From Tipula vernalis (taxonomy: Eukaryota > Arthropoda > Insecta > Diptera > Tipulidae), in NCBI GenBank assembly GCA_958295665.1, contig OY282560.1, forward strand, positions 193,070,061 through 193,134,060: a DNA stretch of 64,000 bases, in the 5' to 3' direction. The translations under genes were made by a program, and so were the position numbers. Below the pieces are notes generated by a model. The model was given only the letters and a program-made list of their open reading frames with translations. It did no database searches and was not told the DNA's origin. Shown here piece by piece: positions 33,801 through 47,675 of the stretch (positions within the stretch are counted from its first letter, which is position 1; every line of letters starts with the position of its first letter).

Positions 33801-36800
33801 TTTCCCGTGGGAAATCTCGGAAAATTCGATTTTCCAAAAATTATTAGAAAATTTGTATAAAATCAGCCTCTAGAGTGTTATGTCTGGAGATGGATTCAAT
33901 TGATGTGATTACTCAATAGCTATCGCAGGAAAAAAATTCAGTTCAAGTTTCCCGTGGGAAATCTCGGAAAATTCGATTTTCCAAAAATTATTAGAAAATT
34001 TGTATAAAATCAGCCTTTAAAGTGTTATGTCTGGAGATGAATTGCATTGATGTGATTTATCAATAGCTATCGCAGAAAAAAAAATTAGTACAAGTTTCCC
34101 GTGGGAAATCTCGGAAAATTCAAAAAAGTTTCCAGCCGAAAGTAAGAAATGGATGAATAAAATCAGCCTCTAGAGTGTTATGTCTGGAGATGGATTGGAT
34201 TGATGTGACTTGTCAATAGCTATCGCAGGAAAAAAATTGAGTTCAAGTTTCCCTTGGGAAATCTCGGAAAATTCGATTTTCCAAAAATTATTAGAAAATT
34301 TGTATAAAATCAGCCTCTAGAGTGTTATGTCTGGAGATGGATTCAATTGATGTGATTACTCAATAGCTATCGCAGGAAAAACATTCAGTTCAAGTTTCCC
34401 GTGGGAAATCTCGGAAAAATCGATTTTCCAAAAATTACTAGAAAATTTGTATAAAATCAGCCTCTAGAGTGTTATGTCTGGAGATGGATTCAATTGATGT
34501 GATTACTCAATAGCTATCGCAGGAAAAAAATTCAGTTCAAGTTTCCCGTGGGAAATCTCGGAAAATTCGATTTTCCAAAAATTATTAGAAAATTTGTATA
34601 AAATCAGCCTTTAGTGTGTTATGTCTGAGATGAATTGCATTGATGTGATTTATCAATAGCTATGGCAGGAAAAAAAATCAGTACAAGTTTCCCGTGGGAA
34701 ATCTCGGAAAATTCAAAAAAGTTTCCAGCCGAAAGTAAGAAATGGATGAATAAAATCAGCCTCTAGAGTGTTATGTCTGGAGATGGATTCAATTGATGTG
34801 ATTACTCAATAGCTATCGCAGGAAAAAAATTCAGTTCAAAATTTCCGTGGGAAATCTCGGAAAATTCGATTTTCCAAAAATTATTTGAAAATTTGTATAA
34901 AATCAGCCTCTAGAGTGTTATGTCTGGAGATGGATTCAATTGATGTGATTACTCAATAGCTATCGCAGGAAAAAAATTCAGTTCAAGTTTCCCGTGGGAA
35001 ATCTCGGAAAATTCGATTTTCCAAAAATTATTAGAAAATTTGTATAAAATCAGCCTTTAAAGTGTTATGTCTGGAGATGAATTGCATTGATGTAATTTAT
35101 CAATAGCTATCGCAGGAAAAAAAATCAGTACAAGTTTCCCGTGGGAAATCTCGGAAAATTCAAAAAAGTTTCCAGCCGAAAGTAAGAAATGGATGAATAA
35201 AATCAGCCTCTAGAGTGTTATGTCTGGAGATGCATTGGATTGATGTGACTTCTCAATAGCTATCGCAGGAAAAAAATTCAGTTCAAATTTCCGTGGGAAA
35301 TCTCGGAAAATTCGATTTTTCAAAAATTATTAGAAAATTTGTATAAAATCAGCCTCTAGAGTGTTATGTCTGGATATGGATTCAATTGATGTGATTACTC
35401 AATAGCTATCGCAGGAAAAAAAATCAGTACAAGTTTCCCGTGGGAAATCTCGGAAAATTCAAAAAAGTTTCCAGCCGAAAGTAAGAAATGGATGAATAAA
35501 ATCAGCCTCTAGAGTGTTATGTCTGGAGATGGATTCAATTGATGTGATTACTCAATAGCTATCGCAGGAAAAAAATTCAGTTCAAGTTTTCCGTGGGAAA
35601 TCTCGGAAAATTCGATTTTCCAAAAATTATTTGAAAATTTGTATAAAATCAGCCTCTAGAGTGTTATGTCTGGAGATGGATTCAATTGATGTGATTACTC
35701 AATAGCTATCGCAGGAAAAAAATTCAGTTCAAGTTTCCCGTGGGAAATCTCGGAAAATTCGATTTTCCAAAAATTATTAGAAATTTTGTATAAAATCAGC
35801 CTCTAGAGTGTTATGTCTGGAGATGGATTCAATTGATGTGATTACTCAATAGCTATCGCAGGAAAAAAATTCAGTTCAAGTTTCCCGTGGGAAATCTCGG
35901 CAAATTCGATTTTCCAAAAATTATTAGAAAATTTGTATAAAATCAGCCTTTAAAATGTTATGTCTGGAGATGAATTGCATTGATGTGATTTATCAATAGC
36001 TATCGCAGAAAAAAAAATCAGTACAAGTTTCCCGTGGGAAATCTCGGAAAATTCAAAAAAGTTTCCAGCCGAAAGTAAGAAATGGATGAATAAAATCAGC
36101 CTCTAGAGTGTTATGTCTGGAGATGGATTGGATTGATGTGACTTATCAATAGCTATCGCAGGAAAAAAATTGAGTTCAAGTTTCCCGTGGGAAATCTCGG
36201 AAAATTCGATTTTCCAAAAATTATTAGAAAATTTGTATAAAATCAGCCTCTAGAGTGTTATGTCTGGAGATGGATTCAATTGATGTGATTACTCAATAGC
36301 TATCGCAGGAAAAAAATTCAGTTCAAGTTTCCCGTGGGAAATCTCGGAAAATTCGATTTTCCAAAAATTATTAGAAAATTTGTATAAAATCAGCCTCTAG
36401 AGTGTTATGTCTGGAGATGGATTCAATTGATGTGATTACTCAATAGCTATCGCAGGAAAAAAATTCAGTGCAAGTTTCCCGTGGGAAATCTCGGAAAATT
36501 CGATTTTCCAAAAATTATTAGAAAATTTGTATAAAATCAGCCTTTAAAGTGTTATGTCTGGAGATGAATTGCATTAATGTGATTTATCAATAGCTATCGC
36601 AGAAAAAAAAATCAGTACAAGTTTCCCGTGGGAAATCTCGGAAAATTCAAAAAAGTTTCCAGCCGAAAGTAAGAAATGGATGAATAAAATCAGCCTCTAG
36701 AGTGTTATGTCTGGAGATGGATTGGATTGATGTGACTTGTCAGTAGCAATCGCAGGAAAAAAATTCAGTTCAAGTTTCCCTTGGGAAATCTCGGAAAATT

Positions 36801-39800
36801 CGATTTTCCAAAAATTATTAGAAAATTTGTATAAAATCAGCCTCTAGAGTGTTATGTCTGGAGATGGATTCAATTGATGTGATTACTCAATAGCTATCGC
36901 AGGAAAAAAATTCAGTTCAAGTTTCCCGTGGGAAATCTCGGAAAATTCGATTTTCCAAAAATTATTAGAAAATTTGTATAAAATCAGCCTCTAGAGTGTT
37001 ATGTCTGGAGATGGATTGGATTGATGTGACTTGTCAATAGCTATCGCAGGAAAAAAATTGAGTTCAAGTTTCCCTTGGGAAATCTCGGAAAATTCGATTT
37101 TCCAAAAATTATTTGAAAATTTGTATAAAATCAGCCTCTAGAGTGTTATGTCTGGAGATGGATTAAATTAATGTGATTACTCAATAGCTATCGCAGGAAA
37201 AAAATTCAGTTCAAGTTTCCCGTGGGAAATCTCGGAAAATTCGATTTTCCAAAAATTATTAGAAAATTTGTATAAAATCAGCCTCTAGAGTGTTATGTCT
37301 GGAGATGGATTCAATTGATGTGATTACTCAATAGCTATCGCAGGAAAAAAAATCAGTACAAGTTTCCCGTGGGAAATCTCGGAAAATTTAAAAAAGTTTC
37401 CAGCCGAAAGTAAGAAATGGATGAATAAAATCAGCCTCTAGAGTGTTATGTCTGGAGATGGATTCAATTGAAGTGATTACTCAATAGTTATCGCAGGGAA
37501 AAAATTCAGTTCAAGTTTTTCGTGGGAAATCTCGGAAAATTCGATTTTCCAAAAATTATTAGAAAATTTGTATAAAATCAGCCTCTAGAGTGTTATGTCT
37601 GGAGATGGATTCAATTGATGTGATTACTCAATAGCTATCGCAGAAAAAAAATTCAGTTCAAGTTTCCCGTGGGAAATCTCGGAAAATTCGATTTTCCAAA
37701 AATTATTAGAAAATTTGTATAAAATCAGCCTTTAAAGTGTTAGGTCTGGAGATGAATTGCATTGATGTGATTTATCAATAGCTATCGCAGAAAAAAAAAT
37801 CAGTACAAGTTTCCCGTGGGAAATCTCGGAAAATTCAAAAAAGTTTCCAGCCGAAAGTAAGAAATGGATGAATAAAATCAGCCTCTAGAGTGTCCTGTCT
37901 GGAGATGGATTGGATTGATGTGACTTGTCAATAGCTATCGCAGGAAAAAAATTGAGTTCAAGTTTCCCTTGGGAAATCTCGGAAAATTCGATTTTCCAAA
38001 AATTATTAGAAAATTTGTATAAAATCAGCCTCTAGAGTGTTATGTCTGGAGATGGATTCAATTGATGTGATTACTCAATAGCTATCGCAGGAAAAAAATT
38101 CAGTTCAAGTTTCCCTTGGGAAATCTCGGAAAATTCGATTTTCCAAAAATTATTAGAAAATTTGTATAAAATCAGCCTCTAGAGTGTTATGTCTGGAGAT
38201 GGATTCAATTGATGTGATTACTCAATAGCTATCGCAGGAAAAAAATTCAGTTCAAGTTTCCCGTGGGAAATCTCGGAAAATTCGATTTTCCAAAAATTAT
38301 TAGAAAATTTGTATAAAATCAGCCTCTAGAGTGTTATGTCTGGAGATGGATTCAATTGATGTGATTACTCAATAGCTATCGCAGGAAAAAAATTCAGTTC
38401 AAGTTTCCCGTGGGAAATCTCGGAAAATTCGATTTTCCAAAAATTATTAGAAAATTTGTATAAAATCAGCCTTTAAAGTGTTATGTCTGGAGATGAATTG
38501 CATTGATGTGATTTATCAATAGCTATCGCAGAAAAAAAATTAGTACAAGTTTCCCGTGGGAAATCTCGGAAAATTCAAAAAAGTTTCCAGCCGAAAGTAA
38601 GAAATGGATGAATAAAATCAGCCTCTAGAGTGTTATGTCTGGAGATGGATTGGATTGATGTGACTTGTCAATAGCTATCGCAGGAAAAAAATTGAGTTCA
38701 AGTTTCCCTTGGGAAATCTCGGAAAATTCGATTTTCCAAAAATTATTAGAAAATTTGTATAAAATCAGCCTCTAGAGTGTTATGTCTGGAGATGGATTCA
38801 ATTGATGTGATTACTCAATAGCTATCGCAGGAAAAACATTCAGTTCAAGTTTCCCGTGGGAAATCTCGGAAAAATCGATTTTCCAAAAATTATTAGAAAA
38901 TTTGTATAAAATCAGCCTCTAGAGTGTTATGTCTGGAGATGGATTCAATTGATGTGATTACTCAATAGCTATCGCAGGAAAAAAATTCAGTTCAAGTTTC
39001 CCGTGGGAAATCTCGGAAAATTCGATTTTCCAAAAATTATTAGAAAATTTGTATAAAATCAGCCTTTAGTGTGTTATGTCTGGAGATGAATTGCATTGAT
39101 GTGATTTATCAATAGCTATGGCAGGAAAAAAAATCAGTACAAGTTTCCCGTGGGAAATCTCGGAAAATTCAAAAAAGTTTCCAGCCGAAAGTAAGAAATG
39201 GATGAATAAAATCAGCCTCTAGAGTGTTATGTCTGGAGATGGATTCAATTGATGTGATTACTCAATAGCTATCGCAGGAAAAAAATTCAGTTCAAGTTTT
39301 CCGTGGGAAATCTCGGAAAATTCGATTTTCCAAAAATTATTTGAAAATTTGTATAAAATCAGCCCCTAGAGTGTTATGTCTGGAGATGGATTCAATTGAT
39401 GTGATTACTCAATAGCTATCGCAGGAAAAAAATTCAGTTCAAGTTTCCCTTGGGAAATCTCGGAAAATTCGATTTTCCAAAAATTATTAGAAAATTTGTA
39501 TAAAATCAGCCTTTAAAGTGTTATGTCTGGAGATGAATTGCATTGATGTAATTTATCAATAGCTATCGCAGGAAAAAAAATCAGTACAAGTTTCCCGTGG
39601 GAAATCTCGGAAAATTCAAAAAAGTTTCCAGCCGAAAGTAAGAAATGGATGAATAAAATCAGCCTCTAGAGTGTTATGTCTGGAGATGCATTGGATTGAT
39701 GTGGCTTCTCAATAGCTATCGCAGGAAAAAAATTCATTTCAAATTTCCGTGGGAAATCTCGGAAAATTCGATTTTTCAAAAATTATTAGAAAATTTGTAT

Positions 39801-42800
39801 AAAATCAGCCTCTAGAGTGTTATGTCTGGATATGGATTCAATTGATGTGATTACTCAATAGCTATCGCAGGAAAAAAAATCAGTACAAGTTTCCCGTGGG
39901 AAATCTCGGAAAATTCAAAAAAGTTTCCAGCCGAAAGTAAGAAATGGATGAATAAAATCAGCCTCTAGAGTGTTATGTCTGGAGATGGATTCAATTGATG
40001 TGATTACTCAATAGCTATCGCAGGAAAAAAATTCAGTTCAAGTTTTCCGTGGGAAATCTCGGAAAATTCGATTTTCCAAAAATTATTTGAAAATTTGTAT
40101 AAAATCAGCCTCTAGAGTGTTATGTCTGGAGATGGATTCAATTGATGTGATTACTCAATAGCTATCGCAGGAAAAAAATTCAGTTCAAGTTTCCCGTGGG
40201 AAATCTCGGAAAATTCGATTTTCCAAAAATTATTAGAAAATTTGTATAAAATCAGCCTCTAGATTGTTATGTCTGGAGATGGATTCAATTGATGTGATTA
40301 CTCAATAGCTATCGCAGGAAAAAAATTCAGTTCAAGTTTCCCGTGGGAAATCTCGGCAAATTCGATTTTCCAAAAATTATTAGAAAATTTGTATAAAATC
40401 AGCCTTTAAAGTGTTATGTCTGGAGATGAATTGCATTGATGTGATTTATCAATAGCTATCGCAGAAAAAAAAATCAGTACAAGTTTCCCGTGGGAAATCT
40501 CGGAAAATTCAAAAAAGTTTCCAGCCGAAAGTAAGAAATGGATGAATAAAATCAGCCTCTAGAGTGTTATGTCTGGAGATGGATTGGATTGATGTGAATA
40601 ATCAATAGCTATCGCAGGAAAAAAATTGAGTTCAAGTTTCCCTTGGGAAATCTCGGAAAATTCGATTTTCCAAAAATTATTAGAAAATTTGTATAAAATC
40701 AGCCTCTAGAGTGTTATGTCTGGAGATGGATTCAATTGATGTGATTACTCAATAGCTATCGCAGGAAAAAAATTCAGTTCAAGTTTCCCGTGGGAAATCT
40801 CGGAAAATTCGATTTTCCAAAAATTATTAGAAAATTTGTATAAAATCAGCCTCTAGAGTGTTATGTCTGGAGATGGATTCAATTGATGTGATTACTCAAT
40901 AGCTATTGCAGGAAAAAAATTCAGTGCAAGTTTCCCGTGGGAAATCTCGGAAAATTCGATTTTCCAAAAATTATTAGAAAATTTGTATAAAATCAGCCTT
41001 TAAAGTGTTATGTCTGGAGATGAATTGCATTGATGTGATTTATCAATAGCTATCGCAGAAAAAAAAATCAGTACAAGTTTCCCGTGGGAAATCTCGGAAA
41101 ATTCAAAAAAGTTTCCAGCCGAAAGTAAGAAATGGATGAATAAAATCAGCCTCTAGAGTGTTATGTCTGGAGATGGATTGGATTGATGTGACTTGTCAAT
41201 AGCAATCGCAGGAAAAAAATTCAGTTCAAGTTTCCCTTGGGAAATCTCGGAAAATTCGATTTTCCAAAAATTATTAGAAAATTTGTATAAAATCAGCCTC
41301 TAGAGTGTTATGTCTGGAGATGGATTCAATTGATGTGATTACTCAATAGCTATCGCAGGAAAAAAATTCAGTTCAAGTTTCCCGTGGGAAATCTCGGAAA
41401 ATTCGATTTTCCAAAAATTATTAGAAAATTTGTATAAAATCAGCCTCTAGAGTGTTGTGTCTGGAGATGGATTCAATTGATGTGATTACTCAATAGCTAT
41501 CGCAGGAAAAAAATCAGTACAACTTTCCCGTGGGAAATCTCGGAAAATTCAAAAAGTATCCAGCCGAAAGTAAGAAATGGATGAATAAAATCAGCCTCTA
41601 GAGTGTTATGTCTGGAGATGCATTGGATTGATGTGACTTCTTAATAGCTATCGCAGGAAAAAAATTCAGTTCAAATTTCCCGTGGAAAACCTCGGAAAAT
41701 TCGATTTTCCAAAAATTATTAGAAAATTTGTATAAAATCAGCCTCTAGAGTGTTATGTCTGGAGATGGATTCAATTGATGTGATTACTCAATAGCTATCG
41801 CAGGAAAAAAAATCAGTACAAGTTTCCCGTGGGAAATCTCGGAAAATTCAAAAAAGTTTCCAGCCGAAAGTAAGAAATGGATGAATAAAATCAGCCTCTA
41901 GAGTGTTATGTCTGGAGATAGATTCAATTGATGTGATTACTCAATAGCTATCGCAGGAAAAAAATTCAGTTCAAGTTTCCCGTGGGAAATCTCGGAAAAT
42001 TCGATTTTCCAAAAATTATTAGAAAATTTGTATAAAATCAGCCTCTAGAGTGTTATGTCTGGAGATGGATTCAATTGATGTGATTACTCAATAGCTATCG
42101 CAGGAAAAAAATTCAGTTCAAGTTTCCCGTGGGAAATCTCGGAAAATTCGATTTTCCAAAAATTATTAGAAAATTTGTATAAAATCAGCCTTTAAAGTGT
42201 TATGTCTGGAGATGAATTGCATTGATGTGATTTATCAATAGCTATCGCAGAAGAAAAATCAGTACAAGTTTCCCGTGGGAAATCTCGGAAAATTCAAAAA
42301 AGTTTCCAGCCGAAAGTAAGAAATGGTAGAATAAAATCAGCCTCTAGAGTGTTATGTCTGGAGATGGATTGGATTGATGTGACTTGTCAATAGCTATCGC
42401 AGGAAAAAAATTGAGTTCAAGTTTCCCTTGGGAAATCTCGGAAAATTCGATTTTCCAAAAATTATTAGAAAATTTGTATAAAATCAGCCTCTAGAGTGTT
42501 ATGTCTGGAGATGGATTCAATTGATGTGATTACTCAATAGCTATCGCAGGAAAAAAATTCAGTTCAAGTTTCCCTTGGGAAATCTCGGAAAATTCGATTT
42601 TCCAAAAATTATTAGAAAATTTGTATAAAATCAGCCTCTAGAGTGTTATGTCTGGAGATGGATTCAATTAATGTGATTACTCAATAGCTATCGCAGGAAA
42701 AAAATTCAGTTCAAGTTTCCCGTGGGGAATCTCGGAAAATTCGATTTTCCAAAAATTATTAGAAAATTTGTATAAAATCAGCCTCTAGAGTGTTATGTCT

Positions 42801-45800
42801 GGAGATGGATTCAATTGATGTGATTACTCAATAGCTATCGCAAGAAAAAAAATCAGTACAAGTTTCCCGTGGGAAATCTCGGAAAATTCAAAAAAGTTTC
42901 CAGCCGAAAGTAAGAAATGGATGAATAAAATCAGCCTCTAGAGTGTTATGTCTGGAGATGGATTCAATTGAAGTGATTACTCAATAGTTATCGCAGGGAA
43001 AAAAATTCAGTTCAAGTTTTTCGTGGGAAATCTCGGAAAATTCGATTTTCCAAAAATTATTTAAAAATTTGTATAAAATCAGCCTCTAGAGTGTTATGTC
43101 TGGAGATGGATTCAATTGATGTGATTACTCAATAGCTATCGCAGGAAAAAAATTCAGTTCAAGTTTCCCGTGGGAAATCTCGGAAAATTCGATTTTCCAA
43201 AAATTATTAGAAAATTTGTATAAAATCAGCCTCTAGAGTGTTATGTCTGGAGATGGATTCAATTGATGTGATTACTCAATAGCTATCGCAGGACAAAAAT
43301 TCAGTTCAAGTTTGCCGTGGGAAATCTTGGAAAATTCGATTTTCCAAAAATAATTAGAAAATTTGTATAAAATCAGCCTTTAAAGTGTTATGTCTGGAGA
43401 TGAATTGCATTGATGTGATTTATCAATAGCTATCGCAGAAAAAAAAATCAGTACAAGTTTCCCGTGGGAAATCTCGGAAAATTCAAAAAAGTTTCCAGCC
43501 GAAAGTAAGAAATGGTAGAATAAAATCAGCCTCTAGAGTGTTATGTCTGGAGATGGATTGGATTGATGTGACTTGTCAATAGCTATCGCAGGAAAAAAAT
43601 TGAGTTCAAGTTTCCCTTGGGAAATCTCGGAAAATTCGATTTTCCAAAAATTATTAGAAAATTTGTATAAAATCAGCCTCTAGAGTGTTATGTCTGGAGA
43701 TGGATTCAATTGATGTGATTACTCAATAGCTATCGCAGGAAAAAAATTCAGTTCAAGTTTCCCGTGGGAAATTTCGGAAAATTCGATTTTCCAAAAATTA
43801 TTAGAAAATTTGTATAAAATCAGCCTCTAGAGTGTTATGTCTGGAGATGGATTCAATTGATGTGATTACTCAATAGCTATCGCAGGAAAAAAATTCAGTT
43901 CAAGTTTCCCGTGGGAAATCTCGGAAAATTCGATTTTCCAAAAATTATTAGAAAATTTGTATAAAATCAGCCTCTAGAGTGTTATGTCTGGAGATGAATT
44001 GCATTGATGTGATTTATCAATAGCTATCGCAGAAAAAAAAATCAGTACAAGTTTCCCGTGGGAAATCTCGGAAAATTCAAAAAAGTTTCCAGCCGAAAGT
44101 AAGAAATGGTAGAATAAAATCAGCCTCTAGAGTGTTATGTCTGGAGATGGATTGGATTGATGTGACTTGTCAATAGCTATCGCAGGAAAAAAATTGAGTT
44201 CAAGTTTCCCTTGGGAAATCTCGGAAAATTCGATTTTCCAAAAATTATTAGAAAATTTGTATAAAATCAGCCTCTAGAGTGTTATGTCTGGAGATGGATT
44301 CAATTGATGTGATTACTCAATAGCTATCGCAGGAAAAAAATTCAGTTCAAGTTTCCTGTGGGAAATCTCGGAAAATTCGATTTTCCAAAAATTATTAGAA
44401 AATTTGTATAAAATCAGCCTTTAAAGTGTTATGTCTGGAGATGAATTGCATTGATGTGATTACTCAATAGCTATCGCAGAAAAAAAAATCAGTACAAGTT
44501 TCCCGTGGGAAATCTCGGAAAATTCAAAAAAGTTTCCAGCCGAAAGTAAGAAATGGATGAATAAAATCAGCCTCTAGAGTGTTATGTCTGGAGATGGATT
44601 CAATTGATGTGATTACACAATAGCTATCGCAAAATTCGATTTTCCAAAAATTATTTGAAAATTTGTATAAAATCAGCCTCTAGAGTGTTATGTCTGGAGA
44701 TGGATTCAATTGATGTGATTACTCAATAGCTATCGCAGGAAAAAAATTCAGTTCAAGTTTCCCGTGGGAAATCTCGGAAAATTCGATTTTCCAAAAATTA
44801 TTAGAAAATTTGTATAAAATCAGCCTTTAAAGTGTTATGTCTGGAGATGAATTGCATTGATGTAATTTATCAATAGCTATCGCAGGAAAAAAAATCAGTA
44901 CAAGTTTCCCGTGGGAAATCTCGGAAAATTCAAAAAAGTTTCCAGCCGAAAGTAAGAAATGGATGAATAAAATCAGCCTCTAGAGTGTTATGTCTGGAGA
45001 TGCATTGGATTGATGTGACTTCTCAATAGCTATCGCAGGAAAAAAATTCAGTTCAAATTTCCCGTGGGAAATCTCGGAAAATTCGATTTTCCAAAAATTA
45101 TTAGAAATTTTGTATAAAATCAGCCTCTAGAGTGTTATGTCTGGAGATGGATTCAATTGATGTGATTACTCAATAGCTATCGCAGGAAAAAAATTCAGTT
45201 CAAATTTCCCGTGGGAAATCTCGGAAAATTCGATTTTTCAAAAATTATTAGAAAATTTGTATAGAATCAGCCTCTAGAGTGTTATGTCTGGAGATGGATT
45301 CAATTGATGTGATTACTCAATAGCTATCGCAGGAAAAAAAATCAGTACAAGTTTCCCGTGGGAAATCTCGGAAAATTCAAAAAAGTTTCCAGCCGAAAGT
45401 AAGAAATGGATGAATAAAATCAGCCTCTAGAGTGTTATGTCTGGAGATGGATTCAATTGATGTGATTACTCAATAGCTATCGCAGGAAAAAAATTCAGTT
45501 TAAGTTTTCCGTGGGAAATCTCGGAAAATTCGATTTTCCAAAAATTATTTGAAAATTTGTATAAAATCAGCCTCTAGAGTGTTATGTCTGGAGATGGATT
45601 CAATTGATGTGATTACTCAATAGCTATCGCAGGAAAAAAATTCAGTTCAAGTTTCCCGTGGGAAATCTCGGAAAATTCGATTTTCCAAAAATTATTAGAA
45701 AATTTGTATAAAATCAGCCTTTAGAGTGTTATGTCTGGAGATGGATTCAGTTTATGTGATAACTCAATATATATTGCAGGAAAAAAATTCAGTTCAAGTT

Positions 45801-47675
45801 TCCCGTGGGAAATCTCGGAAAATTCGATTTTCCAAAAATTATTAGAAAATTTGTATAAAATCAGCCTCTAGAGTGTTATGTCTGGAGATGGATTCAATTG
45901 ATGTGATTACTCAATAGCTATCGCAGGAAAAAAATTCAGTTCAAGTTTCCCGTGGGAAATCTCGGAAAATTCGATTTTCCCAAAATTATTAGAAAATTTG
46001 TATAAAATCAGCCTTTAAAGTGTTATGTCTGGAGATGAATTGCATTGATGTGATTTATCAATAGCTATCGCAGGAAAAAAAATCAGTACAAGTTTCCCGT
46101 GGGAAATCTCGGAAAATTCAAAAAAGTTTCCAGCCGAAAGTAAGAAATGGATGAATAAAATCAGCCTCTAGAGTGTTATGTCTGGAGATGGATTGGATTG
46201 ATGTGACTTGTCAATAGCAATCGCAGGAAAAAAATTCAGTTCAAGTTTCCCTTGGGAAATCTCGGAAAATTCGATTTTCCAAAAATTATTAGAAAATTTG
46301 TATAAAATCAGCCTCTAGAGTGTTATGTCTGGAGATGGATTCAATTGATGTGATTACTCAATAGCTATCGCAGGAAAAAAATTCAGTTCAAGTTTCCCGT
46401 GGGAAATCTCGGAAAATTCGATTTTCCAAAAATTATTAGAAAATTTGTATAAAATCAGCCTCTAGAGTGTTGTGTCTGGAGATGGATTCAATTGATGTGA
46501 TTACTCAATAGCTATCGCAGGAAAAAAAATCAGTACAACTTTCCCGTGGGAAATCTCGGAAAATTCAAAAAGTTTCCAGCCGAAAGTAAGAAATGGATGA
46601 ATAAAATCAGCCTCTAGAGTGTTATGTCTGGAGATGCATTGGATTGATGTGACTTCTCAATAGCTATCGCAGGAAAAAAATTCAGTTCAAATTTCCCGTG
46701 GAAAACCTCGGAAAATTCGATTTTCCAAAAATTATTAGAAAATTTGTATAAAATCAGCCTCTAGAGTGTTATGTCTGGAGATGGATTCAATTGATGTGAT
46801 TACTCAATAGCTATCGCAGGAAAAAAATTCAGTGCAAGTTTCCCGTGGGAAATCTCGGAAAATTCGATTTTCCAAAAATTATTAGAAAATTTGTATAAAA
46901 TCAGCCTCTAGAGTGTTATGTCTGGAGATGTATTCAATTGATGTGATTACTCAATAGCTATCGCAGGAAAAAAAATCAGTACAAGTTTCCCGTGGGAAAT
47001 CTCGGAAAATTCAAAAAAGTTTCCAGCCGAAAGTAAGAAATGGATGAATAAAATCAGCCTCTAGAGTGTTATGTCTGGAGATGGATTCAATTGATGTGAT
47101 TACTCAATAGCTATCGCAGGAAAAAAATTCAGTTCAGGTTTTCCGTGGGAAATCTCGGAAAATTCGATTTTCCAAAAATTATTAGAAAATTTGTATAAAA
47201 TCAGCCTCTAGAGTGTTATGTCTGGAGATGGATTCAATTGATGTGATTACTCAATAGCTATCGCAGGAAAAAAATTCAGTTCAAGTTTCCCGTGGGAAAT
47301 CTCGGAAAATTCGATTTTCCAAAAATTATTAGAAAATTTGTATAAAATCAGCCTTTAAAGTGTTATGTCTGGAGATGAATTGCATTGATGTGATTTATCA
47401 ATAGCTATCACAGGAAAAAAAATCAGTACAAGTTTCCCGTGGGAAATCTCGGAAAATTCAAAAAAGTTTCCAGCCGAAAGTAAGAAATGGATGAATAAAA
47501 TCAGCCTCTAGAGTGTTATGTCTGGAGATAAATTTGATTGATGTGACTTGTCAATAGCTATCGCAGGAAAAAAATTCAGTTCAAGTTTCCCGTGGGAAAT
47601 CTCGGAAAATTCGATTTTCCAAAAATTATTAGAAAATTTGTATAAAATCAGCCTTTAAAGTGTTATGTCTGGAGA
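30894..47675 (+). repeat. Left arm: array of about 110 satellite-like monomers
   Basis: Two monomer types alternate irregularly. Type A is 147 bp (for example 31332, 31479, 31626) and has AATTCGATTTTCCAAAAATT before TTGTATAAAATC. Type B is about 154 bp and has AAAGTTTCCAGCCGAAAGTA and ATGGATGAATAAAATC instead. Both share CAGCCTCTAGAGTGTTATG, CAATAGCTATCGCAGGAAAA and TTTCCCGTGGGAAATCTCGG. Long stretches of the array are themselves duplicated, best seen as a 4,455-bp tandem repeat at 32523-36977 and 36978-41432. Confidence 0.95.
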
